From contig NMRA01000085.1 in NCBI GenBank assembly GCA_002633005.1, forward strand, positions 736,619 to 800,618: DNA of 64,000 bases, written 5' to 3'. Positions 35,598 to 48,585 of this stretch are shown piece after piece. This DNA comes from Phoronis australis. Its lineage: Eukaryota > Phoronida > Phoronidae. A program made the position numbers and the translations under genes. How positions within the stretch are numbered: the first letter of the stretch is position 1; each line of letters opens with the position of its first letter. The notes under the pieces are model-generated. The model worked only from the letters and a program-made list of their open reading frames with translations, was not told the DNA's origin and ran no database searches.

Positions 35598-36433
35598 CTG
35601 AGGACATTTTTCAGTTGGGACACTTCACCATCTTGAAAAAGCTGTGTTGCATAAATTTAGTCTTCTGTAAAATGTGACTGAACTTTGGACTGCTTGACGA
35701 AAGGAGTTCAGCTTAAGTGATAGTTCTTAAATATTACGCTATAACGTGTAAATACCAATATTGATATATTGAGCTCATAAATTAATTTATAACGATATAC
35801 TACAAATAAACTTTTGTACTAAATAAAACATCTCTCCCATGAACAGAACTTGTCTCAAGACTACTTATAGTTCCGAAGGTTAGATATACCCAAAATGCAC
35901 TGGGAAGTTATTTTAAACCTCAAATATTTTTCTGTCAGTGGACTGAACAAACAAACAGCACGGGAAGCATGCCCTGTTTTCAAAAACAACAATCTCCTTT
36001 GCTCCGTGTTTTCTATGACCTTGAAAATAAAACCGCAATACTCTCGTCTCCTCACAGTGTACAAAGCAGCACAGATACAACACTCCTCAAGACATGTCTT
36101 GTCGTGTCTTCTGTCTCTGGCCCTCTCACCGCATGACCTGTCTGCACCCAGGATGATGTCTACTCTTCCAACTCAATTCAACCTTCCCACTGCATTCTAC
36201 AAACAAGACTGACTGACTATAGGTGTCGCTGTGTGTACCACGTGTTGAAATAAACACTGCGTTACAAGAATCTCTTTTTTTGCAACGTCACAACTGTTAC
36301 TGCAAACGTCCATTTTAACTCACAGAGCAATGGTTTCTCACTGCTCTTTCTGTTTCTCCTCCATCCTTGTAACACCCAATGGTTTGTCACAATTTTTATG
36401 GCTTCTCCCTCGTCCCTGTCATGTGCGCCATCA

Positions 36434-37150
36434 CTAAAACACCCAGTAGCGTAGAAATAAACAGAAGAGAATCACTAGCACTATGATGGCGGCGACCTTG
36501 GCGTAGGAAGAGCGCAGGTTGAGATAATGCGCGTCCTTTCTGTACTTTTGCGACAGACTGGAAAGGTTGCTGGCCTTGTCATCCAGAGCTGTAATTGAAA
36601 TGCAGAGGGCGTGGCTACAGGTTGATTGACAGACTGGAGCAGTGTGGCCACTTGATTGGCCAAGAGTGTTGCAGGACTGAAGCAGGTTGCATGAAGCATG
36701 AGAAATCACACCACTTTTGATCATGTTAGATCACTGAGAGTCAGTGTCATGAGATAGCACTCTTGAAAATGGTTTATAGTAAATAAACTGAAACATCGGA
36801 TCAATATGTCTTTGTTAACATACGCGCTAATTTTAAAGTTGTTATTTGGAATAGGTCAAAACTGATAGAGAGTAACTAAAGTGCAAATAGAAAAGAGTGA
36901 ACAGTACCTGCATCACAGCTCACCTATAAACATTTCCTAAACCAGTCATGCACCCCCATAAACAACTCCCAAGATGTGCCAACAAAACATCAGCACCACT
37001 TACCTGACAGCGCTTCTCCTCTCTGTAAGACATCATCAATATTCTGGACCATAATTCGCTGCACGTCCTGTAACTCTGTGTTCAAGTGACTCAAGTTCCT
37101 GCGTGCTCGTGAATCCAGGTAAGACTTCTTGATCTTCTGGATATTGGTGT
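36434..37150 (-). CDS. sec22: Sec22 SNARE motif and membrane anchor exons
   Basis: Exon 37004-37150 encodes [19 protein letters not shown] through the zero-layer region VLQRGEALS. Exon 36434-36588 completes the coiled coil ([19 protein letters not shown]), followed by a short linker, a hydrophobic stretch of about 18 residues and a four-residue tail. This is the usual tail-anchored R-SNARE arrangement, with the bulk of the protein in the cytosol. Confidence 0.95.
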
Positions 37151-40100
37151 CTGAAATAAAACGGGAGGGTGAGGTCAACATTCTCCTATAAACACAACCA
37201 ACTGACACAGATTTTGATAATTCTTCCCTTATTTAGCGCACAGTCTGGCTGACAGTGAAATTCAATTTGTCAAATTTCTCCACAAAATTAAAGATCACGA
37301 AAACTTTACCCTATCACTATGTTAAAATGATTTGTTCTATGTAGGTGGCAAGAAACAACTTCTAGTAAATTTTCCACCATTTGTACTTAATAAAAGCAAT
37401 CTGCCACTGAACAATGGAAAAATTACTATTTTGGCAATTGTTTTTATGCGAAATAGGCAGAGAATCAATTACAGTAGTACGATTCAAGTACACACTAATG
37501 TGTAGACTTAATTAGTTGAAAGAACAACTTTGATGTGTGTATTAACAGCTTCTGTTTTCAAATTCCAGGTCCACCGTTTAGCTAAACACAGAATAGAGTG
37601 TAAAAAAAGAGGTGCCTGTCACATCAACAAGCTAGTCTCAAAATGTGACAAATTTCAGCAGCAGACATTAGTAGAATAATAAAAAAACAAATAATGAAGC
37701 ACAATATGTGAGGTCTGGCAAACAACAGAGGGCGCAACATTCCAGTCAGAGGTCAGGGTCTAATCTTTGAACTCGGAATCAAACTTAAATTATTTTTGGA
37801 ATTTTCCCCAAGGTTCTACTTTGTGAGAGCTCAAGATAAGTGACAAATAATCTGTGGTTGAGTACATTATGTTTTATGCAAATAATTTGAATTTGTAGTC
37901 AAAGATTGCATTACATTACCCATACGAGTTACAAGCTCAAGTGAAAATTCAAGTTCAGACTCAAACTTAACGCTAGGGTCATCAAGTACAGACAAGGATT
38001 AGCCAGCTATTCACACATACCCCCTGTGTACTCAAGCATAGAATAATAGACACTTATCCGAGTCCACACAAATATTTTAGAAAATGGCAAAAAGTAATTT
38101 CCAGTAGGATTTGGTGTAAAAAGATTAGACCCTATGCCCAGGTTTTTATTCAAACAAGCCTTATCCAGAGGGACTCTAATTTGCGCTGTCTAGACAGAGT
38201 CAAACCACGTTAAAGTTCCACTTCAACCATTCAAAGTCAGTTGATTTGGATACAGCAAACATCGCTTACACCAAAGATAGTGGCTTCATAGTAGTGTTCT
38301 ACCACTGACTCTTGTAATATTGCCTTTTCAATGTTGTTAAAATCGACATTTCCTACTATCTTCTTAAGACTGATTCTACATAATGACCATGAGCATTACG
38401 AAAGGTGTCCTTTATGGAACCGGTTTGCAAGAGAAGAGGGCTTCTTTTGACAGAAACCAAGTTCCTGGCAACATCGAACTACTAAACACAACATACCAAA
38501 CTCAATAAAACTGTATGGCCTGGATACTGTGTCCACTCGACTACCGTACTCTGACTCAAACTCCCCCTGTAGTTCTTCTAGATAATTAAACGCCAGTCTC
38601 TTAGAGAACGCCATTTCACACATGACTAAGAAGCACACACCCTTTTCGATAACATAGCTGAAATGTAGACAATGAAAAGAAAGCTAGGAGAGAAAATTGA
38701 GTGGTACATGATTATTGATCACAAATAACATAGGTATTCGTAACACCCTAGAAAAATGTACAAATTTTGCCAACTTCAGAACATCATATCTCAGAATTGG
38801 TTAGTGATCAGATTCATTGATTTTCACATACTATCATATTTTATGCACTGTTCTCTAAAACAACTCTACCGAATTGGTTTAAAATGTTCCACTTTTGTAT
38901 TAGGGGCTATAAAAAATAGGACTTTCATGATTTCCGTGAAAAAAAAATGAAAAAACGAAATGATAATTCAGAAAACTTTAACAACATTTTTGAGATTTCA
39001 TCTTGAACATCAAACAAAATTTTGTCACGTTCTTAATACTGTCGTTTCGCTATTAAATAATGTCCCTGCACTTTTCGCCAAGTTTTACTAACAAGACATG
39101 GCAACGTGACCCAACTATTAGCAGACTGACAAAAAGTCAAAAATCAAATTCTACACGTTTTCTACTTTACATGAAATTTAGTTTTGTCGCCATTTGTCTA
39201 AATACACAGAGTTGATAATAAGGCCCCATGATTTGGTTCTCAACACCAGCAAATAAAGCAGCGGACTACCCAAAAATTACAAAACTTAAATTGTTAGCAC
39301 AAATGGACACACCGGAATGTTCACTGCATCCAAAATACTAGCTATAACAAAACATGGCAGTAGTTTGAACTATACTCGCACTTAAATTTTTAATAAATGA
39401 GTTTGGCGCAACAGATGTTTAAAATTCAAACTGAACCACTTTTATCATGACCTTTTAGTCTGGGTACAAAAAATATCCGAGCCAAATCAGATGCCAAATA
39501 ACTTCAAAATGTTCGTGGAACAAAATCAAAATCTTGTCAAGTTTCAACTCCAAACAATTCAAAACCAATCAAAAGCACGGATTCAGCAACTTTAATGACC
39601 ACCTTCACTTTGATAAACTCTGTGCCAATAAAAGTCTATCTTACTTAAGAGAACATCCTTTGATAAACCAGGCCCTTAAATGAACCTAAGTTAGCATTTG
39701 TATATTGGTGAAAAGTACATACTGAAAAACATAAGAACCAGAGCCCGACTCCAGCGTACATCTGGCTGGAGACTCGTTGTTGAGTTTACGGAACAACTGT
39801 TTCGCTTTGTTCTGGTATTCCGTCAAATTGCGACCAGACTGAAATAGAATATCACACTAACAATGTCATAAACTGTGAGATAATAAGTTAATGTATGAAA
39901 CAAACGATTGCATGTCCTGGAAGATGAGCATGAAATGTCATAGTGCTGTTCACAGGTGTTTTGGAATTCATGAAATATCTCAGAAAAAATATGCAGGATT
40001 AATTCCATAAACGGGGCCGTTTCCCCAAAGGAATGAAGAATACTGGAAAGTTATGTCACCCCTACTGGCAGACATTGACACTACACAGTCAGTACAATGC

Positions 40101-42081
40101 ACGTGCCCACATCAATGACTTTATGATACAGCAAGATAACGACTGGAGTTTTGTTTGATTCAACAAACAACAGAGCGAAATTTGATAGAATTAGAATCCC
40201 GGCAAATTCATGTAAAAGGTTCTTGCAAAATACATAGGATCATTTTAACCAATGGAAAATGACAATTTTGGAGATCAATTTTGTGCAGCATAAGTGGATA
40301 ATAATAATCCCCTCCCCCTTCAAACAAAAATTGCTGAAGTGTTTCAGATGAACTGATTCAGATAATCTTATAGGCATAGATGTCACATGACTTAATATTA
40401 TACCCACCGCTTTACATATAGTAAGTGGTTGGATTTAGGCATGCGGTAAGTACAAAATTATCTCAGTCTAAATGGATAATTTATTTGACTCCTATAATAC
40501 TACACTCATCAAGCCACATGTAGCCAGTCTGTCGCAGCCGGCTGAATTAAAAGTAATGGGCAAAGCGTTAACTGTTAGTTTGACTTCAGAATATGTGCAA
40601 TAAGAGAGAGCACAGCTAATAGATCTGTAGTGTATTTCCTCTTCATGACATTGGTCTTACAAGAACTGATGGCTCAAATGAAAATTACACTCTGCTGGGA
40701 CTTGAGCTCGACATGTATGTTCGGGATGCGAGTCAACCTTCCAAACCAAATGGCATTGGCTAGTGACTTAGAGCTGCATAATCACATGACACAACTGGAA
40801 GAGATGTCATACAACACTCCTTCTTCACTGCGTAACAGGGACACCTCCTGGTTTCAGACCTCAGCAACACCCCTAATGTCCACGCAGCCTGTGTCCACCC
40901 CTAGCGAAACTCTTCCTTTATTACACGGATTCACTACCACCAGGTCGGCACCCTATTTATCTGCCACTAGAAAGCCTAACATACATGAAGGGTTTTGTAG
41001 TTTTCACCTTAGTAACATGCCATTGTTACAAATGCCACATGTTTACAACAGGGGCGTGAACCAGCAACTTGCAGTGTGTCAGTCAAACTTATCATCCAAT
41101 CAGCAATTGCCGATTGGCAAGTCATTTAGAGAGAGGCACAACTGACAGTCACGTGATACAACATTGAAATCCCAGCCTGTCACAAATTTGTAGTATTCTT
41201 TAACCCACTAGTAAGTAATTATGCTTAGCGCCAAGTCACAGGCATACCCGCTGAGAGGTCAACGGTCAAAAATCCAGAGCTGCACACTAATTGGACCATC
41301 TGTGTCTGCCTGCAATTTAGTAAATAAGATAGCACGCACGTAGGCAACTACATCGTCCTGAATGCCGCAGGCATACAGGGGTGATAGTACACCCCCAGGA
41401 AAACTTAACAGTGCTCATCTCAAAATACAACAAATAAAAGTAAATGAAGCATGCACATTGACTTATAATTAACACATTGCATGAGTTTGGATACAATTTA
41501 GTCAACATAATTAGTACAGATCAAGAAATGGGGACAGCTATCCAGACAACTGAGGGGCTTGGTGTTGCCTGCGTCGGTGCAAGCTGTTTGCGTCGGAGAC
41601 TTGAACGAAATTCAATGTAACGGGTAAAATCTTTAAATACTTGATTATTCAACGAAAACCGTGTGTACACTGATGCTACAGACTGACATCGGACAAATAA
41701 AATGCCAAACCAGTCAACATGGTCGGACTCAAACCAAATATTTTGAAAATAAACAGAAATTAGTTCCAATTAATACCACCTATTACAAAATGAAAGTAAT
41801 TGGTCAGGGAAATTACACGCGACATTTGTCACTCAGTGGCTGAATCAGTGACAGAAAAACCTGTGAGTGTGACGCTGAGTCAGCAGAACAGATGATGCCT
41901 GCATGAACACGAATCCAGGCAGTGTGTGAAAGACTGCAACTGCAAGTGAAACTGAAGTAGCCGGCTACAGGCTCAGAGATGTTTCAGTCCGAAAGTTTTA
42001 AATTACCTGTTCATCCTCTTGCATAGAGGCCGCCAAAGGAAGGCCATCAGCCACCCTGGCTACTAAAGTCATTAAAATCAT
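36434..42081 (-). CDS. sec22: Sec22 ER-Golgi R-SNARE, complete (5 exons, 217 aa)
   Basis: Sec22 is the longin-type R-SNARE packaged into COPII vesicles; it mediates fusion in ER-Golgi traffic. Coding exons on the minus strand, 5' to 3': 42081-42007, 39838-39723, 38657-38497, 37150-37004 and 36588-36434. All are GT-AG with consistent phases, giving 217 residues, close to vertebrate SEC22B (215). The start [19 protein letters not shown] is the family's N-terminus, and the ATG lies at 42081-42079. The longin domain occupies about residues 1-120, the SNARE motif about 134-194, and a C-terminal membrane anchor ([15 protein letters not shown]) ends RYWVF. The SNARE zero-layer arginine is R161 in VLQRGEAL. 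There is no sign of decay. It converges with Vav and diverges from Sec16. Confidence 0.97.
37217..37500 (+). repeat. Second dispersed family, copy 2
   Basis: Matches 23129-23336 through gcgcacagtctggctgaca, gtgaaattca, ttttggcaattgtttttatg and cagagaatcaattacagtag. It lies in the Sec22 intron between its third and fourth exons. Confidence 0.55.
38497..42081 (-). CDS. sec22: Sec22 longin domain exons
   Basis: Exons 42007-42081, 39723-39838 and 38497-38657 encode the profilin-like longin domain ([14 protein letters not shown] to RPYSFIEF). It folds back on the SNARE motif and presents the sorting surface recognised by the COPII Sec23/Sec24 coat. The NIE-type interface of vertebrate Sec22b cannot be judged by eye, but the YSFIEF segment and the amphipathic strand VCFLVMCEM are conserved. 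The first intron (39839-42006) holds a plus-strand 171-codon open frame discussed separately. Confidence 0.9.
38985..39235 (+). repeat. Old dispersed repeat, copy 2
   Basis: Same orientation as 1-260. It contains tttttgagatttcatcttga, gttttactaacaagacatgg and gtcaaaaatcaaattctaca; the last also matches 1097-1190 (agtcaaaaatcaagatctaa). It lies in Sec22 intron 2. Confidence 0.55.
40630..41145 (+). other. 171-codon open frame inside Sec22 intron 1 (unrecognised)
   Basis: An ATG-to-stop frame on the strand opposite Sec22, inside its first intron. The predicted product is rich in Ser, Thr and Pro (for example [17 protein letters not shown]). I recognise no domain, signal peptide or membrane segment. 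The length is unusual for AT-rich intron DNA, and the local composition is less AT-rich than its surroundings. It could be an unannotated nested exon, a decayed insertion or chance. I see no strong splice sites or polyadenylation signal that would decide it. Confidence 0.2.
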
Positions 42082-45000
42082 TCTCTCGACGGTGTGATCG
42101 CAGGTAAACACAAGGATGGACCACTTTCAAAAGAGCAGACAAACTACGACCAAGCTGACGTGTCCTGGCATTTGCGCATGGGTAGTATCGTTGAACATCC
42201 GGCCTGCGGTGCTTTAGACGCGAGCAATGTACAAACATACAAACTCACAGAAATCTTCGCGAGTTACCGCAGTGTATCTCGTCATAACCACGTGATAATA
42301 TAGCTTTAGTGCAAATTGTTTTTACAGAACGCACCCGAGGTTTCCTCAGTCAATGTTCGCTTATCTTGCACTTTTCTCTGTTCAAATGGGTTCACTAGCG
42401 CCTCATTTTATTTAAATGCAAATGCTGATCTTGTACTTATAACGAGATATTAATTTACAAAGTTTTACCCGTTTTATCCCAGGTTTTATCTTATAGAATA
42501 TGTTGGCATTACAAATACTAATATGGGTCAAAGGTCACAATGTCGGTATCCCACGTAGCATATCCTCGGATTCAATATGGTTGCCTTCAAGTTCTGCGGT
42601 ATTTTGTGATTATTAACTAAGCTTTAATATTCTTTCTTAGACACTGTTTTACCCTTCTCAATGGATAATTAGAGTAAGGTGGCCAAGCATACGAGTGAAG
42701 GTTTTCAATAAGCATCACCAAAGAAATACGATTGGTATTTGAGCCGGGTAAGTTGGTGAAAATGAACCACCACCAATCAATGATCGTGAGGATTGGCGAT
42801 TCATTTTGTTCCACATTTTAGGTTCCACACCTTGTTACCAGGATTCATAGTAGTTGTAGGGTTGTAGCTTCAATGATTGTCTGATTCTCATAATTAGGCA
42901 ACAGTACAGATATTTTCTAGAATTCCTTGCTATTCAAGACCGCATGAAACTGCATGGTCAATGACAATTTGTAAATTTGGTCGAAATTGCTAGTTCCTGA
43001 TGATGATCTAGACTAGTTGCCTGATTGATCAGATTAGTGTAATTTGGCAAATAGTCGCTTTGGTGGTCCATGATTTTGATGACCAGTTCCAGCTACTGAA
43101 TAATGAGCATTCTAGATGTGATTTGGGACGATTTTAGGACTGCGTCATTGTCAAACAATTGCACAAAAAATTTTCATTGATGCACCGCAATTGCTTAACT
43201 GGAACTAACGAGTGCTTAAACATTGAGTCGCTGTCATGACTTTGTCTTTAAAAATACCCATTTGATGTAAGACAGTGTTCAACCTGTCTCACTGCTGTGA
43301 GTGACAAAAACAATATTAGTTCCAGGTCATGCCATACTGAGTAGGAAAATGTACAGACCCAACTGTCGATTATGTGTTTGATTTGCAGTTTATCACTAAT
43401 CAATGGGTAACAGAGGTAGCAGACGAACTCCACACACCACATGTTAAAACATCCCAGAAAACAGATATCAATCAACGACCAAAAATTCTTAGATAATGAG
43501 ACCCATTAAGCTCCTCCAGTACCAGTAATTGTTTTTTCTTTGTAATGATCCCTGTATGATTCCTTGTTTCTCAAACTCATTTGTACCACCAAAAGTGAAT
43601 ATAGCCACTAACTTCAATCCGTCTTAAACCCATCTTGCTTCATCTTTTGATTTGGACATTTGTCGATTACGAAATTTGTTTCCAATTGCTCCTTACTAGT
43701 AGTCAAGTTGAAGAAGATTTCAGGGCTTTAAACTTTGACAGAAAATAACGTGACTGTTTGGTAATTGCTCTACAAGATGACTCATCACAACGTGTTATTT
43801 GATAAATAACAAACTGTTAGTTCTTTACAAACCTAGAACCCTCTTCTCGCCTGAGTAAGTAACAAGTTGAGACCAAATTTATAGGTCTGTAAGTGTTTCA
43901 AATAAAAACTTTGCAGTTTGGAGGTAGGTGGGTGTGTAGCCTCGGCTTAGCTGAAATAGTTTCCACCACCATTTTTTTTTTCATTGGCAGATAAAATCGC
44001 TGCTTGTTGTTTACAGGTACAGTTACCAAAACCGCTTTGGAAGAGTCTTTACCCATTTGAACTTGGTGTCATTTTAAGCAGTTCTCAAATTCCATAAACT
44101 GCTGAAAAGAACCTAAGTTGCAAAAAAAATTGTCAATCAATCAGTTGATGTATGGAAAACGCGTCGCGTAACTTTAATTCTGAAATTGTTCAATCGGAAA
44201 TATCATCTTGACAAATCTCAAAGTTTTTCATTAAAATTTATAAACTAGTTTTGGCTTGAATCTATTAAATGGATACAAGTGCTTTTAAGGTTGAAAAATG
44301 CATTATTTGAATATATGTTGGATGAAATAAACTTCTTGCGACAGTAAGTTAAATAAAACAAGGTTTGATAGCGTTTATTGACGAACAAGTCGAATCGACA
44401 GAAACCGGAAAACGAGACGGGGTCCGGGGAAAAAACCTTAACGAACACAGTGGCATTGAAGTTATTGGCTCTTTGACCGAGGATACAAAACGGCAAAGTT
44501 CAGTGCGTTCTTGTGATTTTATTAGAAATAGCTGATTGAATTCCGATGGTGGTTTCCAGTCATTTGATGGAATTAACTACTTACCTTATCAGTTAATTAC
44601 ACTAACAATAATTTGCCATTTGCCACATTGGATTGTACATAGATACTAGCAAATGGTTGACCCACGACCCTGAGGTCATGGGTTCAAATCTGTCTGGGGC
44701 TGATCTGAAATATACATAACACTGTCACCAATAATGTCAGTTTGACGAGTGTAATGACATTTATCTGGACGACCACTATGGAGCCTTTTCAGTGTTTCCT
44801 CCTTGTTAATCATGGTCATGACAGCAGTGGTTGCCATGGTGATTGTCACTAGGAACTAATATGACCTGAACTGCATTATGCAAATTGCTTATGTCTGAAT
44901 TTACATTTATCCTCTGGTAGTGAGCATCTGCTTCACCTTATAGCGCCGTTCTGATTTTAAAATAAACTATTGATTCACGTGCTAAGTAGTGTTACAATTT

Positions 45001-45615
45001 TTTGTGGAAACATTGTGTGCGTGCACTTTTTGTTGCTATGATGCAAATGGTGTAGCTCAAATTTCAAATTTATTTTAACTGTGAATTAAACTTCTCCACT
45101 ACAAGTTAAATAATTTAAGAACTCGTTTCACAAGAAAATAAACAATGACATTCAACCAATATATGATACCAATCTCCTAACTTTGGAAAATAGATGGTGA
45201 CATTCAAATAAAATGGCAATCTCATTATTCCTAACATCTGCTCACGGTCCTACCCATCAATACTCTATTAGGCTTCTTATTCAACCAGACCGTTAATAAA
45301 AGCGTGCAGGTTTGCCCTGAGATAATCACTGATAGGCCAGCTGTTCTTCCAGCCACTCCTGTTTGTCTGATATGCAAGAACAGAAAATCAATCAAGGAGA
45401 ATATTGTAATGAGTTAAACTTTTCATTAAATTCATAGGACGAGCTATTGCCTAAAAATTTGTTGTTATCACGAAACGTTAAAAGTTAATCATGCCCTGGT
45501 TAAAAATCGTATCGGTAATAATTATGGTTATGAATTGAAAGTGACAAAACTGCGCTTTCTTATTTTGTTGTAGATGAGAAGCTGATTTTCTTATCTTTTT
45601 CAATTCTATTTACAG
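42082..45615. promoter_or_regulatory. Sec22/Sec16 divergent intergenic region, candidate shared promoter
   Basis: Sec22 begins at 42081 going left, and the first coding exon of Sec16 begins at 45616 going right with an acceptor (tatttacag) 8 nt before its ATG. A non-coding Sec16 leader exon must therefore lie in this interval or further upstream. The first 200 bases next to Sec22 are richer in CpG and GC than the rest (for example gcgcatgg, catccggcc, gacgcgagc). That is what a TATA-less promoter would look like. An octamer-like ATGCAAAT is at 42416-42423. A tRNA-like repeat lies at 44639-44705. No leader exon can be placed with confidence; gcag|gtaaac near 42100 is one possible donor. Confidence 0.45.
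44639..44705 (+). repeat. tRNA-like SINE head in the Sec22-Sec16 interval
   Basis: A-box-like TAGCAAATGGTTGA at 44646-44659 and B-box-like GGTTCAAATCT at 44681-44691. Spacing is as in a tRNA, but stem pairing is poor. About 130 bases of possible SINE body follow. It is not the same sequence as the core at 18612-18680. Confidence 0.6.
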
Positions 45616-48585
45616 ACTTTGCCATGACCGACCCCGGGGATCAAAAGCAATGGTTGCAAGGCCAAGACAACAGTGCCACTCCAGGGGAGGGCCAGTACCA
45701 GTACCCCTACTACAACGCTGGTGATGCATATGGTTACTATCACGCGGGACAGTATTATGAATATGCCTCAACACCACAACAACAACAACAACCACAACAA
45801 CAACAGACGTATCAGTTTTATGATCCAGCATATGATGGCAATATGGCTTATCCTGCAGGCCATGGGGATTATTTGTCTACACTTCCTAATGACTCGGCAT
45901 CGATGGAAAATGCCACTTCATTGCAGCATGGGGACTATGGTGAGGTGGCATCACACTCGGCGCACTCACCGTTTAATCACACCGAGGTGTTACAACCAGG
46001 CGGTAACTATGGTGAGATGTCATCACAACCGGCCAACACACCGTTTAACCACACCGAGATGTTAACGCCAGGTGGTGCTGCCAAGGAGAACTCGCTTCAG
46101 TACCTCGGGGCTCCGTCACCCAGGGATATGAACCAAGAAGACATTAAGAATCATAGTCCGCAGACGGTTAACGTGTCACATGACCAATATAACAATCCTA
46201 GTTCGCATAACGAATCAGGGCTTGCGTTTAACTCAGACGTTGGGCAGGTTGCAGATCAAATGCAGAATGTGTCTTTACATGACACATACCCGCCTCAAGA
46301 TCAGGGAAATTGGGTGCCATCTAATCAAATCGCGGAAGGAAACGTAGCTTTTGGTGGTGGTGCGCCATCTGGTGTTAACCTTTCGCATAACATTGTTTCA
46401 CAGCTGCGGAATGATGCGGGACATAGCCGGAATAACTCACTGGATGTAGACTTCATTGTGGGCTCTGGGCCAAGTTCTGGCAATAGTAGCCGGCCAGATA
46501 GCACCGATCACAGGGGGGTCGACAATCGTTCGCCACGTGCCCCTGTGGACTTAGTAAGTACTAGCGGTGGGAACTCCAACTCGGTCCCATTTTATGGTGA
46601 GGAGTTTGTGAATAATCCCTACGGCTCTCAGTCAATGTTCCAAGCTGCACCGCCCCAGCAAACACATCCCGATATCGTTCAGTTTCCTTCGTCATCGGAG
46701 CAAATGAGTCCCATGCCTGCTGGGGATGTCCCACATCTCATGAATCCAAGTGCCAGTGCAATGCCCGACCTCAGCTCTGCGGGACCGGCCACAGACCATA
46801 GGCCACCATCTGTGCAATCGGCGCATTCTAACGTCAGCGTGGAGCGCCCCCACTCTGGACTTCAACACATGTCCCATGAGAGACCACCGTCAGTACATTC
46901 TGTGCACTCCAACATAAGCAGTGGATGGCCAGAGAATAGCCTATCGGCTGCCAGTAACCAGGGTTATCCATCTGAGGCTTCTCTTCAGGTGCAGTCTCCC
47001 ACCACTCCTTCATCTCAGTCCTCCATCGATAGTCCTCGCCATCGCTCTGTCCCCCAGGAGTCTCCTAGGCTACCTGTTATGGAAGAACCCCAACATCACC
47101 AGGATCATCCCGGCTTGATGCCTTCTCCTCATCCTGTCCCTGTCGAGCCGCTGCCCCCTGGAGGCCCTGGCATGAGAGTGGGCGCTAGCCAGCAATACAT
47201 TGGCTCTCCTGGTATGCAAGTGTCTGCACCATTCTGTGAAGCAGATTTGGTGACCAGTGCACCGTCGCACCATCCGGGACAACCAGATTTGCTGCAACAA
47301 CGACCAGAGAACATGGCCAATCCACGCGAACTCCCAGCAGATATCATCCAACAAGGCGCGTCATCGACACAGCCTCCCATCCCATCTGATGACTTACCCC
47401 CGCCATCAGTGGAAGATGTCACTAGCCACCCTCGTCAGAATCTGCCATCACCTGATCATGCGCTCAACATCTTCGCCACACCCATACAGCCACACGATAA
47501 CAGCGCTTTTCATCCTCTACATCATGACTCTTCACAACAGCCACAAAGTTCACCATCAGCTGTCTCAGCACAGCAGCCTCGCCCTGCAGCGAACTTTCCG
47601 AGAGAAAAACAAGCTGTGCCAAACCAAGGTGTGCCTGAGTTTCCCCCTGTCAGGGCTAATCTACACGATTCAACACTCAGTTCCCTTTCACGTGAGACCG
47701 CAACAGATAATCAAAGACCACCTGATTTAACTCAGAGATTATACGCTGATGTGAGCCATCCACACGATTTACCCATATCGACGAATGTCAATGAAAGTCA
47801 TCCAAATGAAAGTAGACCTGCATTGCCTAGTAACCAGACACATGAGGCTAGAGCTCAGGATGCCAAGGAGAAGGCTGTTTCAGTGTATGGGCACCAAGTA
47901 CCCTCCTCGCAAAGAGCCCCAGACCTGACTCATGATGGTCATGTAGATGCTGTCAGGCAACCCATCAAGTCAGAACATAGTCAATCTTCGAACGTCATCT
48001 CAGGTGCTAGTGCAGGCAACCCGGTATGCCAGGTAGCCTCTTTGTGGGACAATCCAGAGCCAGCTGAAATGCCCATGTTCCTAGCACCGATATCGTTGCC
48101 AAAGTCTGGGACATCGACTGTTGTGCAAACGCAAGATGAAAAGGTTGTCCCACTTGATCTGTCTAACATACAACAGACACTACAGAATGAGCAGGGGTCT
48201 AGTATAGGCTTAGCCAATATTAGCCAATCAAACAACAATGGTAATGTCCCTGAAGATGGGCGTGACTGTGAAATTAGGTCAAGTTCAAGGTCAGGTGGTA
48301 GGAACCGACCTGATGATGAACGCAGTGCTATGGAGTCAATGCCCAGTACCCCTGCAGATAGAAATAAGCATGAGCCTGACCCCAGGTATTCGGATCCTAG
48401 GGATAACCGGGTCAGTGATAGGTCAAAACGATCGCGTGATAACAGGGACCGTGATTGGGGGTCTAGAGACGACCGGGATTATGATAGAAATGATCGCCGT
48501 TCAAGAGACGGCTCTGATCGATATCGACGGGATGAAAGTCATCAATATCGACGGGAAGAAGACGAGAGACCGAGGTCACGACAAG
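45616..48585 (+). CDS. sec16: Sec16 first coding exon: disordered N-terminal region
   Basis: A single 2.96-kb coding exon, with ATG at 45624 in a GCC-ATG-A context and 8 nt after the acceptor. The product is rich in Gln, Ser, Pro, Asn and His and has no globular domain. It has tyrosine-rich [21 protein letters not shown], then a CAA-coded glutamine run at 45777-45805. Two tandem 24-residue repeats (GDYGEV...[12 protein letters not shown] and NYGEM...[12 protein letters not shown], about 45935-46075) follow, and then repeated RPPSVxSxHSN motifs near 46800-46930. Such N-termini are typical of Sec16 and fit its role as a condensing scaffold. The exon ends in the Arg/Asp-rich tract at a CAAG|gtgagg donor. 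Without splicing, translation would stop at 48653. Confidence 0.92.

Larger units (their letters stand above)
33637..36433. other. Convergent 3' ends of Vav (+) and Sec22 (-)
   Basis: This 2.8-kb interval should contain both 3' untranslated regions. Plus-strand AATAAA signals at 34224-34229 and 34257-34262 would give Vav a 3' UTR of about 0.6 kb. Possible minus-strand signals (TTTATT on this strand, for example 34880-34885) could end Sec22. A 27-bp fragment of the terminal-inverted-repeat element described at 49676-50183 lies at 35571-35597. I see no further gene. Confidence 0.6.

Noticed and set aside
45610-45831. Minus-strand frame with a polyvaline run
   Set aside because: Reverse reading of the CAA-coded glutamine tract in Sec16.
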